Source: Cyclina sinensis
Lineage: Eukaryota > Mollusca > Bivalvia > Venerida > Veneridae
Assembly: GCA_012932295.1 (NCBI GenBank)
Contig: JAAONU010000011.1
Span: forward strand, 46,254,352 to 46,318,351
DNA: 64,000 bases
Direction: 5' to 3'
The number at the start of each line of letters is the position of its first letter. The first letter of the stretch is position 1. The notes beneath the pieces are model-generated. The model saw only the letters and a list, made by a program, of their open reading frames with translations. It was not told the origin of the DNA and made no database searches. Shown in pieces: positions 11,736 to 23,190 of this stretch. Both the position numbers and the translations under genes were made by a program.

Positions 11736-12639
11736 CCGGGGGAAAAACAATATGTCTCCCCCATTTTTGGGGGGAGACATAATTATGATCAATGTTAAAG
11801 TTTTCGGACGGGAACGGCAACGGCAACGAGACCATGACTATGACAATAACTCGATTTTTTTTTCAAAAAAAGTCGAGTTAAAAATCATTTTTGATCCACT
11901 GACTTGGTTAATGGACTTTTTAGAATTCTTAACATCTCTGTTCAAGTCCGAGGCCTTATTGTTCAAGTCATATTGAGTTATCAATGTTTTTTATTCATCA
12001 CAAGGAAGCTGACAACACATACCTTATATCTACTGTACTACAGAGAAAGGGTTAACCATAAATTTCCCTATGGTGCCACTTCTATGTGTTTTATTTCATA
12101 TTAATACATGTGCTGAAAACAGCAGTTTGACATCTATTACCCATTGTCCTATCCTTTTATTACCTTCTGTACTTAAGTCACCTTTATGTACTGAAAACAA
12201 GCAGCTGAAACCATCCAGATTCTCTTTTAATCAGGTCTACAGAAATCCAGAGAACTGTATAAATAGAGCTGAAATTATTCTCTCAATGTCAGTGAAAAAC
12301 GAGACTAGAGAAACTTAAATCATAGGCAGTACTGGTAATAAAACAGATTATAAAGTTTGGAGGGAAGCAAATCCATTATTGCCACACTGGGAATGCTTCA
12401 TATCAAAGACTATAGTTAGCAAATAACCACTTAAATGTTAAGAAAAGCTCTGATGATGCAAATCCTGCAAAGCTTCAGTTTTCATACACTCATTTTCAGT
12501 AATAAAGTACTTGGATTTTTCCTCAGAGAAGACTTTGCTAATACTTGTCTATCAGTAAGTTGGGACTTGGCTACACTTACAGCTTCTATATATAGGACAG
12601 AGTCACTGAGGAAGTAAAAGATTTCAGGTTGAATTGAAG

Positions 12640-12925
12640 TGCAAAAATTATCAGCTGCAGTTCTGTTTGTACAGTTACTTTCTCTAAAATTCACACAAAC
12701 AAAACTTGTACAGTTTCTTTCTCTAAAATTCACAAAAACAAAACTTGTACACAGTTCTGTTTGTACAGTAACTTTCTATAAAATTCACACAAACAAAACT
12801 TGAACACAGTTCTGTTTGTACAGTTACTTTCTCTAAAATTCACACAAACAAAACTTGAACACAGTTCTGTTTGTACAGTTACTTTCTCTAAAATTCACAC
12901 AAACAAAACTTGTACACAAATAAAA
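12640..12925. repeat. ~55-bp minisatellite, about five copies
   Basis: The unit is cacagttctgtttgtacagt then tactttctctaaaattcaca then caaacaaaacttgaa. The first two units are shorter and lack part of the beginning. No element ends are seen beside it. Confidence 0.85.
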
Positions 12926-13863
12926 TGAACAACAGGTTCAATCTTAGCTATCTGTCATTGTTTCCAAACCATACACAATATATTGACATCTTCAATTCAT
13001 TTGATGTATGAATTTCAAAGATACCGGTATATGCGTGACAAAATCTTGTTTGCAGAATCTAAATGAAGAAGTAATGAGGGAGCTTACAACCCTCATCCCC
13101 TTGAGAGAATTTTCTCCTATTCATATAGGGTAAAGTAAATCTTAATATGTAATCAAATATGTCCTGCCATTAAGCATACAAATATATCTTACACATCATG
13201 ACAGGAACAGTATATAATTAAATAACTTAAATATAATCTATGGAAACTTGATTAAGAATTAAATGTCATTATTTCAGAGATCTGGCTTTGTTTTTCTAAT
13301 CTTATTTGAAATACATGTGTAAAAACTTCAGAAGTAAGATTTTGTTTTTGTTTCTTCTGGAGTGGACTTTTGTTTAACCTTGGAATAATAGGAAAACAAA
13401 AGGACTGAATGTGACAAAGTTTACTTTCACTCGTATTATGATGCTGATTTTATTCGCCAGAAAACAAAAAGTTAGTCACAACTTTTAAACTACTAGTTTT
13501 ACATTTTTATTCAACTTAAAACCTGAAAAGTACTAATCAAATAAAAATACAATACTACAAAACAAATATGTTTTTAGGTTTTAAAATTACAACTAAGTCA
13601 AGGTCATGTTATATTATGTATAATGAAACCATTGACCACAGCATGTTAATAAAATATCTCTAGTGAGAGCATACAGTTAAATCAATACAAAATTTATATT
13701 TGCAGTACCTTTCAATGTCATTATATACTTAAATCTCATTGAAATTATATTTCTGCCATTTTCGAGGAATGATGTTATGACAGTCTCGGTTAATCTCGTC
13801 ATTTATTTCCACAACAATGGCCCCTCACATTAACCAGGTGAAAAGCCAAGTTTTGACTTAAAA

Positions 13864-14030
13864 CTAGAACTGTGTCCATAGGACACGGATGCCACCACTA
13901 TGCATAAGTGCTCATAAACAAGAGCATGTATATTCTGTATGTAAGATTTAGGTGTTGCAAATGAATTGAGGTGTTTTGTATATTATTAATGCTGTCCTTT
14001 TATTTCAAAATTAGATATTTTATACTGAAA
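13864..14030. mobile_element. Left-end fragment of the 'TGTCCATAGGACA' Helentron-like family
   Basis: It reads ctagaactgtgtccatagga then cacggatgccaccac, matching the left end of 24128-24959 with the same TGTCC-ATA-GGACA hairpin. The right end is missing, and another element start (caagggctgtcggatggaca) follows at 14031. Confidence 0.6.
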
Positions 14031-15310
14031 CAAGGGCTGTCGGATGGACAGCACGCTTGACTATTCTTAGTGCTTGAAGGTATAATAAAAGCCTGAAATT
14101 AAAGATTTTTCAAAGTCTTAAAAGGGGAATAACTAATAAAAATGCTTAACAGAGTTATGGGCCTTGATGGAATGACACAGTCTACGGCCAAGTTTGAACC
14201 AAATACCTGCAGTAGAAAGGGAAGAAATAGTGAAAATGAGAAGCTTGCCCTAAAACTTTAACTCGATAGCCATGCCGCAAGTACAATAGACCTCCTTATT
14301 CTTTGAATAGTCGACATAAAAATGTTGTAAATATTTATGTACTATGAGGAATCACATTAACGAAGACGAAGAAAGAGACACACAAGTAATTACATGTTGC
14401 TGATATTAAAGTAAGCAGGTAAAATTTAAAAAAATGTTACACATGAAGGTTACCTACAGATTAAAGTATAGAAACCCCAGGTGTGTCAGGTCCCGTAAAA
14501 AACATTACCCTTCCTTTACTATCATCTACACATTAAGGTTGTTCATCCCTGAAAGTTTAAGCAAAATCTCCATCCAGTTTAAGAGGAGTTGCGTTCACAT
14601 ATTTATTTGGCTATATGGTATATAGTGAAATAATCAACAAAGGGTCATAATTCCGTTAAATTTGGTCGCAGCAAAAATTCCTTCCTTTACTACCATCTTC
14701 ACATTAAGGTTGTTCATCCCTGAAAGTTTAAGCAAAATCTGCCATCCGGTTTATGAGGAGTTGCGTTCACAAATTTATTTCACTTTATGGTATAAACTGA
14801 AAAAATCATTAAAGGGCCATAATTCAGTTAAATTTGGTCGAAGCAAAAATTCCTTCCTTTACTATCATCTACACATTAAGGTTGTTCATTCCTGAAAGTT
14901 TAGGCAAAATCTGCCATCCGGTTTATGAGGAGTTGCGTTCACAAATTTATTTGGCTATATGGTATATAGTGAAAAAATCAACAAAGGGCCATAATTCTGT
15001 TAAATTTGGTCAAAGCAAAAATTCCTTCCTTTACTATCATCTACACATTAAGGTTGTTCATCCCTGAAAGTTTAAGCAAAATCTGCCATCCGGTTTAAGA
15101 GGAGTTGCGTTCACAAAATTTTGGGACGTATGTACAGACGTACAATCAACAAAGGGCCATAATTCAGTTAAATTTGGTCGAAGCAAAAATTCCTTCCTTT
15201 ACTATCATCTACACATTAAAGTTGTTCATCCCTGAAAGTTTAAGCAAAATCTGCCATCCGGTTTAAGAGGAGTTGCGTTCACAAAATTTTGGGACGTACG
15301 TACAGACGTA
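14031..15310. mobile_element. GCTGTC-hairpin Helentron-like element with ~172-bp tandem core
   Basis: The left end is CAAG followed by the hairpin GCTGTC-GGATG-GACAGC. The core has about five units of 172 bp then ~150 bp, each with attccttcctttactatcat, acattaaggttgttcatccc and ccggtttatgaggagttgcg. It finishes near two copies of gggacgtacgtacagacgta. The right terminal hairpin is not clear, so that boundary is approximate. Confidence 0.65.
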
Positions 15311-16554
15311 TGGTTGTATTATCAGTATTTTTTCCCATTACTATACATTGACTGGTCATGAAGTTGTTCAAAGAAACAATGGTCCATGTATTGTATATGA
15401 TCGATGATATCTGCATAAAATGTTTACGTACCACAAACATTTAAAATGGCTACATCATGTTCAGTGAATATTTTATAATACTAAATATTAAAAAAGAGCC
15501 ATAGTAAGATATACGTCTTACTCAGAAATCATTGTCTGGACTCCTTAGCGTACATGTTTTTCTCCTAAGTTTAGAATTCATGGGGACATGCTGAATAGTA
15601 GTGTCTACAATTTCAGATTGTATCAATTTAAATGGCACCAAACAACATCATGGAAGTCTACAAAATACTAAATTGATACAAATTTAGTATCTTAGATGAA
15701 TCGTGAATTTATACATGTATACATTAGTGTATAGTTTGGAAGCTCAACTCCAATAGACACAACATTTCTTGCAAATTTTAGGAAATTGCATTCTGCCCAA
15801 TAAAATAACTTCTGAATTATGGAGCTGATATGGTGATATTTGCTCTACTGTAGTCCAGAATGCACCATTTGTATTCACATTCTGCATTTTCTTGAGGGGG
15901 GCCCCCAAAACCAGCCCCAAAAACCCAACCGGTAGGAGGAGAAATCCCCTCTAACCACACCCCATCACCTCTTCAAAGCTCAGATTTGGGTAACCTCACG
16001 ATTAATCATGCTACACTCCTGTGATGTCTTGTTTGCAAAGTTACACTAATGTGCAATATCAAATTGCCAATCCTAGAGACCAGATAATTTTTACAACCTG
16101 CCACATTTTTCTAATATAGCATGCTCCGAAATTGCACACATTAAATTAACAAAGTTCATTGCCTATTCAGTATTTTACTAAGAATGACAAAATAATAACA
16201 GTAAAATTGCACAGGAAAAGGCATTCAAGAAACCACCAAGTCAAGCTTTTTCCTTTTGTTTCATGAAGTTATGTTTTACAGCAATTTGCATGTTGCAAGA
16301 CAGTCCCCTCAAAAACACACTTGAAATACTATTATTGAAGACCTGAACAGATCACAAATTTCTGTGAGTCTTTGTAGTACCTGAAGACAGCTTGAAAAGA
16401 CAAATTGTCAAGGTATAAGTCTATCTTTGCAGAAATTATTAAATACATTTCAATGGCTGAAAAATCATCTTCATTAAAGAAGAGACTAACACAAGGCAGT
16501 GTAGGGGAAGGTAGTGTAAGGGTTTGCAGTATAGGGGTTCAGCATAAGGTTGAA

Positions 16555-17160
16555 CAAGAGCATCGCTGGGCGGAGCATTATATGCCGGAAGGGTGTTTTT
16601 TCTAAGTATGATGCATTTGTGACATAATGGAGGAAAGCTTAGGCTAAGAATGTAAATGATTTGCTTTAAATTTTAAATTTTTTGACCTTTGACCTACTGA
16701 CTCCAAAGTCAATAGGGGTCATTCACTTAATGTGTGCAACCACTGATGAATTTTGAAGTCTCTAAGATAAATGGTTGTCGAGTAACACAGTGTCAATGAT
16801 TCTAAACATTTAGGTCACTGTGACCTTGACCTTTGACATACTGATCCCAAAATGTATAGGGGTCATCCACTCAGTGTGTGCAATCAGGTTATAAAGTTTG
16901 AAGTCTCTATAACAAATGATTGTCAAGTTACATGGCTGAAACAGTTTTCAATGTTAAGGTCTATGTGATCTTGACCTTTGAGCTACTGACTCCAAAATCA
17001 ATAGGGGTCATTCACTCAATGTGGGCAATAATAATTTGAAGGTAAAAGACTGTAGGCCAAAGAGTACTCAAGTTATTCCCCAGAAAACAAATTGCTAATG
17101 GAAGGATGGATGGATGGACACCCTGGACCATAACATAATATGCCCCCTTCGGGCATATAA
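16555..17160. mobile_element. Complete Helentron-like element of the 'CCGCTGGGC' family
   Basis: The left end is caagagcatcgctgggcgga, with a small hairpin around CGCtggGCG, followed by ttatatgccggaaggg. The right end is tatgcccccttcgggcatat then aa, whose terminal block is the inverted counterpart of the ttatatgccggaaggg block. The core carries ~150-bp units with cactgtgaccttgacctttg and ggggtcattcactcaatgtg, then a tggatggatgga run. No coding capacity. Confidence 0.78.
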
Positions 17161-17734
17161 CAAAGGCATCTATATAGTGCCAATTGTTATATCTAAGTGG
17201 AAACACACAATAAACAATTATAAGTTACTAAAACAAAAAGGGTCTTAAGCCAATAGCTCACTCTATCAGTCACCATAAACTTTTAAAGTGCAGGATGACT
17301 CAGGTCTGTCTACCTGTCTGAGTTTATTTTTTACCAGTTTCCCAGTATGAGGTTGTGAGGAGAGTGCAAGATCCAGAATGCACTGCATTCCAGAGACACT
17401 CTGGTTCTTTAACATAAGCAGTGTTTAGCACCAATAAAACAGCACCTAGGCTGACCTTCACATCCGAAAAAACAATTAGTTTTAGGGAAGGAGCAGAGGA
17501 TTCAACTTGCAACGCACAGATAACAAGTCATGTGCATTACTTCTGGACCACTGACCTACCTATTATATATCAGATGGTTAAGCTTGTATCTGGAATGACT
17601 GACCTGTGTCAACTTTATTTTGGGTTAGATAAGACACACAACTTTCATAATATCTATACTAACTCACTACTTAGAGAGACTTGTCATGCTACTAAATTTA
17701 CAAATGCATAAAAACATTTTTTTTCATATCATAC

Positions 17735-17833
17735 CTGAGATTTTGCAAACTCTACCACATTGAAGCTAACATTGTTTAACAAAGCCAGTGAGTAGGTTGT
17801 GAGTCCGGACTCAGCACTTCGCCACATCTGGTC
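17735..17833 (-). CDS. CPSF2: CPSF2 exon: [20 protein letters not shown] segment
   Basis: The acceptor is atttcag|GAC and the donor is TCTCAG|gtatga. The exon is exactly 33 codons in phase 0. The translation starts [15 protein letters not shown] and continues [18 protein letters not shown]. It corresponds to family residues of about 253-285 (human [21 protein letters not shown]), inside the beta-CASP domain. It is 12,227 bp downstream of the previous exon. The next expected exon (the segment starting VEWMSDK in vertebrates) was looked for between 1 and 17734 on this strand and not found. Confidence 0.95.
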
Positions 17834-17992
17834 CTGAAATAAAAATATTTCAAATGTATTAGCAATACACTAAGCATACTCTGAGCTCACTACACTGCTT
17901 CTCATATTAACATTAAGGCCATGATTATAAGGTATAATGCTCAGCTTGGCTCCATGCTCAAACAAAACAGAATGACCAGTCAACTACTTAAA

Positions 17993-18468
17993 GGGAGATA
18001 CAGGCAAAAGTTTTATGCTTTCTTTCTCATTTCTTCTATCAATATACTATAAATAAAATGTGATCGAAATAAATACAATGATCTGTCCCAGTAATAAAGA
18101 TATTCTTTTTTTAAATGAAAAACCGGGTGGTTTCCTAACTTGACCAACCTGGGTCTAGATAGAAAATTTAGATTTTGCGCTAAATTTCGCAATGAATGAT
18201 TGGACGGTTGAAGTACCTGTCACGTGATCGACGGCAAAAAGCAACCAAAGAAAAATGACGATTGGTTGTTTTTGTCACGTGACCTAATTAAAAATAACTT
18301 TAGATTTTGTTCACGTTTTACTTTCTGTTAAAGAACTTTCAAATATTTATGTTCAAGCCCGCATTTCATTATAAACATACTGGGAAATTAAAGTTCTTCA
18401 TGTTGAACGTAATTTGAGAAATAGTATCAGTTTTAATTTTTTGGGCATTCATTTGCCTGTGTATCCCT
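17993..18468. mobile_element. TTAA-flanked 476-bp MITE with AGGGAGATACAGGCAAA ends
   Basis: The inverted ends AGGGAGATACAGGCAAA and TTTGCCTGTGTATCCCT differ at only one position. They are flanked by TTAA at 17989-17992 and 18469-18472. The interior has two TCACGTGA-like E-box palindromes (about 18220 and 18275) and no open frame. It sits 158 bp upstream of the CPSF2 exon acceptor, inside the intron. Confidence 0.85.
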
Positions 18469-18480
18469 TTAATACCTTAA

Positions 18481-18914
18481 AGAGGCTGTACTCCAGATTT
18501 GACATAAAAAATTTTTTTTCATAAATTATATATTTAGATGCCGTGAGATTATAACAACATAATATTTTACTTCAAAACTGAATATAAAAGTCAAAATGGC
18601 ATAAAACAAAATATTTTCGCTCCAGCCTGATTTGAACTCTTGACCCTCATGTTAACAAAATATTTCCAACGCCTTTACTGTCACCACCATCGCCGTATGT
18701 GATATTACAGATATTTACTTTAAATCTTATATGATATAGTTATACCGTCACGTTACGGTATAGCACTTTGAAAGGGAAAAAAATCAATTTATAATGTAAT
18801 TCTTTGACTTATTTTTTGTCAGTAAGCTATTTTTTAAGCATTAGTCATAAATATTACAAGAAATTTATAATACAAGAAAACTTTCTTGATTTTATCATCT
18901 GGAGCACAGCCCCT
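18481..18914 (-). mobile_element. TTAA-flanked 434-bp MITE with AGAGGCTGTACTCCAG ends and a tRNA-like core
   Basis: The 16-bp ends AGAGGCTGTACTCCAG and CTGGAGCACAGCCCCT are inverted with two mismatches, flanked by TTAA at 18477-18480 and 18915-18918. Length and layout match the element at 7862, but the ends are different. A tRNA-like segment lies on the minus strand at about 18694-18622, with a weak box A (GATGGTGGTGACAGTAAAGG) and a box B-like gagttcaaatcag. Confidence 0.83.
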
Positions 18915-20039
18915 TTAAATATTAAACAAATTCAAATATACACAAGACAGTCGATAAGCAAAAAGGGCTGTATCTGGTGCTACGGAAAAGCAAAATGGGC
19001 TGTATTTGACAAATGAATCAAATTTCATTCTTACAGTGAGTTGAACAAAAAAGTTTTATCAACATGTGGACAGTGCAGTGCATAATGAGAATCTGATACC
19101 AAAATAATGAAGGCAAGAAGCCTTTGGAATATCAGACTTATAATAGCCTTCCAACATACCATTTTCCGATATATATCATTCATTCTTCACTCAAAATTTC
19201 TAGAAGCTATAATGAATCAGCAATTAATAATCATCATAAATGATTTACAACACAACATGACAAAAGGTGTTTTTTAACGTGCCATATGCTATAGCCATAA
19301 CTACACTTTAATTAATAACCATAGAAATATAGCAAAATGCTGTTGGGCTCAATACTGCCCTCAGTTTGCCTGTAAATTATTTACTGTCATCTCGAACTTT
19401 GCTAATTAATAACAACTAGAACAAAAGACTCTCATTCGGTTTAAATAAATGAAAAAAAGGTCATGTTAACAATTATGTCAAGGTCATTTTTTCATGGCTT
19501 TGAATGGTAAAATGTTAATGCTTAACTAGTATAATTATAATGACAAAATCAAGATACATGATTTGTGAAACAACACAAGTAGAGGACCATTGCTAAATGC
19601 CAACTCTCAAAAGAATGTTTAGTAAGACTTGCTCTCATAAATTTCTGTTTAACAAATACAAAAGCATAGTCTTCTTACCCTGCCTCATAGGATATCTGCT
19701 TTACGACAATAAAACATCACTGCTTTTCTTCTTATTGCTGTCATAACAAGCCAATAATATTTTAAAAAAAGGAAAGAAGACACAACTTGTATGTCAAGTT
19801 TTAACTTACTTCATGTTGCAGTCAATTCAGATAGAACTGTTATGCAGAAAAAATGATGAGAAATGAGAGGTGTCACTGAAAGATGACAATTCTCCCGAAG
19901 TGGTACTTTGACGTTTGAGCTGAGGACCAGATGAAGATAAATTGCACATCCTTCAAAATAATGACAATCTGGACCTTGAGGTGAAGGGTATTAAGGGTCA
20001 AGGTCAAGAAACATATATGCATTTGGAAGATTTCTCCAA

Positions 20040-20640
20040 AGGGTTGTTGTGTGCAAACATGAACCAAATCTGTTTACAAATAAGGGAGTTATGGCCAATA
20101 TCATATTTTTTGACAACTGGTGAAGGTCATATAAATATACATCTTCCAAAGGGGTTTGTGTTCAAGCATGATATAATTTCATTTACTAATAAAGAAGTTA
20201 TGGGCAATGTTAAAGTTTTTTGAAATATGGACGGTCAAGGTTATACAAATATATGTCAAAGGGAGGGTCTTGTCCAAATGGGTGTTGTGTTCAAGCATGA
20301 TATAATTTCATTTACTAATAAAGAAGTTATGGGCAATGTTAAAGTTTTTTGAAAAATGGACGGTCAAGGTTATACAAATATATGTCAAAGGGAGGGTCTT
20401 GTCCAAAGGGGTGTTGTGTTCAAGCATGATATAATTTCATTTACTAATATCAAAGTTATGGGCAATGTTAAAGTTTTTTGAAAAATGGACGGTCAAGGTT
20501 ATACAAATATATGTCAAAGGGAGGGTCTTGTCCAAATGGGTGTTGTGTTCAAGTATGAAGTAAACCCATTTACTAATAACAAAGTTGTGGGCAATGTTAA
20601 AGTTTTTTGATAACCACATCTTTGAGGACAAGGTCATTCA
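20040..20640. repeat. 129-bp tandem array, about four copies
   Basis: gtcttgtccaaa starts at 20267, 20396 and 20525, an exact 129-bp period, with a more diverged unit on each side (from about 19970 to 20760). The unit includes gttgtgttcaagcatgatat and gttatgggcaatgttaaag. It resembles a diverged core of the large Helentron-like family; ends were not found. Confidence 0.85.
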
Positions 20641-21289
20641 GAGGTCAATCTCTAATAAATATGTCAGTGGGAAGGTCTTGTACAAAGAGGTGTTGTGTTA
20701 AAATATGAAGTAAATCCATTTACTAATTATGAAGTAATAGGTAATGTTAAAGTAGTTTATCCTGTTTATCTCCTCAGGTTACTATTTTTTTTATTTTACA
20801 TTATTTTGCAAGATCTAAAGATAAATTAAATAAAGAAACATTCAGATTTGAGTCTGAGATGTGCAACTGACGATAACATTTCTAGACATGCTATTACTTC
20901 ATTCTAGTATTTCCTGAAACATTTCAAATTGTTTGATGTTTACTGGAAGAGCTTGTACGAAAACTGAAACAGTAATTAAAGTTATTCAGAAATATCTTTT
21001 ATCTTTTTAATGTCATACATTTATTATCCCTAATTCCATCTTGCATTATCCTAGCTTTCAGGAGAGTGGTTTTAGTAATAATAATGATACTCTTCACAAA
21101 AATTTCAATACTTAATAGCTGGTCTTTTTTTCTGTTTAAATGCCCTTACATCTCTGTGTACTAGGGGTGTTCAAATATGAATGTAACCAGGCCGATATCT
21201 CACTTTTAACCAAGATTTGCATGAAATATGTACATGTATCGCATAGAGGGTTGTGTAAACTCTCCATTGAGACAATATATGTTTAAATC

Positions 21290-21860
21290 CGTTCTGTCTA
21301 GCTTTGAATACAGCTCGATCAACAATGTCTATTCATGTACACTAAAGCTAAAAATTGGTTTGGAAAAGGTTCCTTTCACTGATCAAATACAGTCCTGTAT
21401 CAGTATACAGACGAAAGACATATTTAATGAAATATGTTGTGTTTGTGGGAACAATGAACTTTCTTTTTCATCTGTTACAGTGGTGTAAGAAATTTAAGAG
21501 TGGCATAGATCAGTGAAAGATGTGCCTCATGAATGCCATCTGAAAACTGCAACTTCACCAAAAACAGTTGCAAAAATAAAGCAATGCAAGTTTTATGATT
21601 AGACATATAGCTAAATGCACTGGTATCTCAGTGGGAGCTGCTCATACAATGCTCAGACTCAATTCTCAAAAATGAGAAGGGTAAGTGCCAGATGCATACC
21701 CCATCTCCTTACGAAAGAGCAAAAACTTGCTAGGCTAAGAATCACCAAACAATTGTTGAAACAGTCCCCCAAATACAACCATTGACCTTTCACAAATATC
21801 ATCACTGGCCATGAGACATACGTTCACTTTTATGAGTCCAGCTGAAAGATACAGAACAAT
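21290..21860 (+). pseudogene. mariner transposase remnant (N-terminal part and first catalytic region)
   Basis: Frames shift repeatedly, but the pieces align in order with mariner transposase. An HTH-side piece KDIFNEICCVCGNNELSFSS comes first, then RSVKDVPHECHLKTATSPKT followed by VAKIKQ, then CTGISVGAAHTMLRL, then VSARCIPHLLTKEQKLARLR. Last is IITGHETYVHFYE, the site of the first catalytic Asp (TGDET in active enzymes), here His. It has several stops and lacks the rest of the catalytic domain. A MITE begins directly after it. Confidence 0.85.
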
Positions 21861-21861
21861 A

Positions 21862-22659
21862 CTGTGAAATCATTAATATTCGTGTGGGATTAATTTTCGT
21901 GGATTTCGTGGTTCAGGTTACCCACGAAATCAAGTCCCGACGAACAAATTGTGTCCAAGATAATGCTAAGTATGCCCAATCAGTCAATAGCACCAAAAAA
22001 GGCATGAGACGTGGTTCGTAGTTGGTACATCGTCCGATAATCAACGATAAACATAGGTATGAATCGGATACTAAACCGAATGATGAGTTTTTTCAGGTGT
22101 GTACCCGTATTTTGTTTGTTTAATAGTGGATCCAAACTGAAAGTAGAAATTGTAGCGAGGTAGCGTCACGTGTCTGTCAAACCGCACTATACTGCGGGTG
22201 CTATTTATACGGTCCCTGAATGAAATGCTAATTATAGTAAAGGTTGCATTATCAAAGACGTAAGGCCGACGTTTTTCACAGCTTTAAAATTCATAAAGAC
22301 ATTTTTACACATCTTAAATTTTAACAATGAAAAAGATGAGGAATATATTACAAAGTATAATTGACACTTGACACTTGTTAATTGAGAAGACCGATCGGTA
22401 GGTTATTTACCATGGTAACGAATCTTCGATTGTTTGGTCAGGTGGAAACACATTAACCTGCACGTGTCAACAATTTCATAGCACAAATGCCGGATATTGT
22501 TTGTAAGGTTTCCTTTCACCAAATTTTGAAATCAACGAATTTTCGGCCCCGTATTTTTTTTACCTGGCAACTGAATTCCACGAATTTACGACCCCACGAA
22601 ATTGCTTTCTGCCGGCAAACCACGAAATTTTATGCCCTCGAATTTAAATGATTTCACAG
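21862..22659. mobile_element. TA-flanked MITE, 798 bp
   Basis: Inverted ends CTGTGAAATCATT and AATGATTTCACAG are flanked by TA on each side, consistent with the TA target of Tc1/mariner-type transposition. Subterminal regions repeat CGTGGATTTCGTGG-type motifs on the left and CCACGAAATT-type on the right, so inverted similarity extends beyond the terminal 13 bp. No long open frame. GC content is locally higher than the surroundings. Confidence 0.8.
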
Positions 22660-23190
22660 TATATAGCTTATGGTATGGCTCAAGACTCTGTATAGCTTAT
22701 GGTATGGTTGTAGTCTCTGTATAGCTTGTGGTATGGTTGTTGTCCCTGTTGTAGTCTCTGTATAGAATATGGTATGGTTGTAGTCTCTATTCAGATTATG
22801 GTATGGTTGTGGTCTCTGTATAGCTTATGGTATGGCTGTGGTCCTTGTATAGCTTACAGTATGTCTGTAGTCTCTGTATATATGTTGGAATGACTGTGGT
22901 CTCTGTATAGCTGATGGAATGGTTGTTGTCTCTGTATATCTTATAGTATGACTGTGGTCTGTATATATGTTTTGTATGGCTGTGGTCTATGTATAGCTGA
23001 TGGAATGGATGAAGTCTTTGTATAGCTTATAGTATGTTGTGGTTTCTGTTTAGTTCTTTCTACAGTTGTAGTCTCTGAATGGCTTAAGGTATGGTTGTGG
23101 TCTCTGAATGGCTTAAGGTATAGGTTGTGGTCTCTGAATAGTTGATGGTACTGTTTTGGTATCTGTATACATTGTGGTATTTTCATGGTT
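22660..23190. repeat. Degenerate minisatellite (tatagcttatggtatggttg unit)
   Basis: About fifteen imperfect copies, mostly 28-45 bp apart, of a unit containing tatagcttatggtatggttg and tagtctctg. It starts immediately at the right end of the TA-flanked MITE. Minus-strand open frames over it are repeat artefacts. Confidence 0.8.

Larger units (their letters stand above)
10349..11782. mobile_element. Helentron-like element with 157-bp tandem core, both ends defined
   Basis: The insertion splits the sequence AAAAAAA|TTATGATC, seen intact at 533/534, so both ends are exact and no target base is duplicated (A|T insertion). Left to right it has CTAG, a hairpin gtttttg-attgaa-caaaaac, the block atatgtctcccccc, eight 157-bp repeats, an (ACGG/ACAG)n run at 11690-11735, and a terminal hairpin ending ggggggagacataa. 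The tctcccccc block is inverted at the other end. This is the asymmetrical terminal repeat plan described for Helentron-derived non-autonomous elements and bivalve pearl elements. Confidence 0.82.
7691..11881. mobile_element. Large Helentron-like element, complete, with three nested insertions
   Basis: The left end reads caagagccaccgcaagcggg: a CAAG start, then a CCGCaaGCGG hairpin, then GCTCGACTTTTTTC. The right end reads aaaaaaagtcgagttaa, so the GCTCGAC block is repeated inverted, terminal on the right and subterminal on the left. The core is a set of ~150-bp units with gttatggccaattttagcaa and AAGGTCAAGGTCA. Nested inside are a TTAA element (7862-8292), an AGGGCC-hairpin element (8653 to about 9690) and a complete 157-bp-core element (10349-11782). 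No replication or helicase gene is present, so it is non-autonomous. Other copies are at 1-644 and 32554-33769. Confidence 0.78.
1..17734 (-). other. CPSF2: CPSF2 downstream intron (incomplete, at least 17.7 kb)
   Basis: The intron begins with the gtatga donor at 17734 and runs past position 1. Its contents are listed separately: the large Helentron-like family (1-644 and 7691-11881), an element at 1812-2345, a 46-bp minisatellite (3307-4385), a foldback (4594-4796), tandem repeats (6250-6720, 12640-12925, 14440-15310), an element end at 13864 and a full element at 16555-17160. I see nothing identifiable in 650-1800, 2350-2920, 4810-6240, 6880-7690, 11882-12630, 12930-13860, 15310-16550 and 17161-17734. 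A C-rich unplaced patch lies at 15890-15975. Confidence 0.8.

Noticed and set aside
10333..11835. Nine overlapping minus-strand frames of ~105 codons with nearly identical products
   Set aside because: They are offset by exactly 157 bp and are frames through a tandem array inside a mobile element; no start context, splice signal or known domain.
15890..15975. C-rich patch as a gene or CpG island
   Set aside because: It has few CpGs, no open frame of note and no repeat partner; left unexplained.
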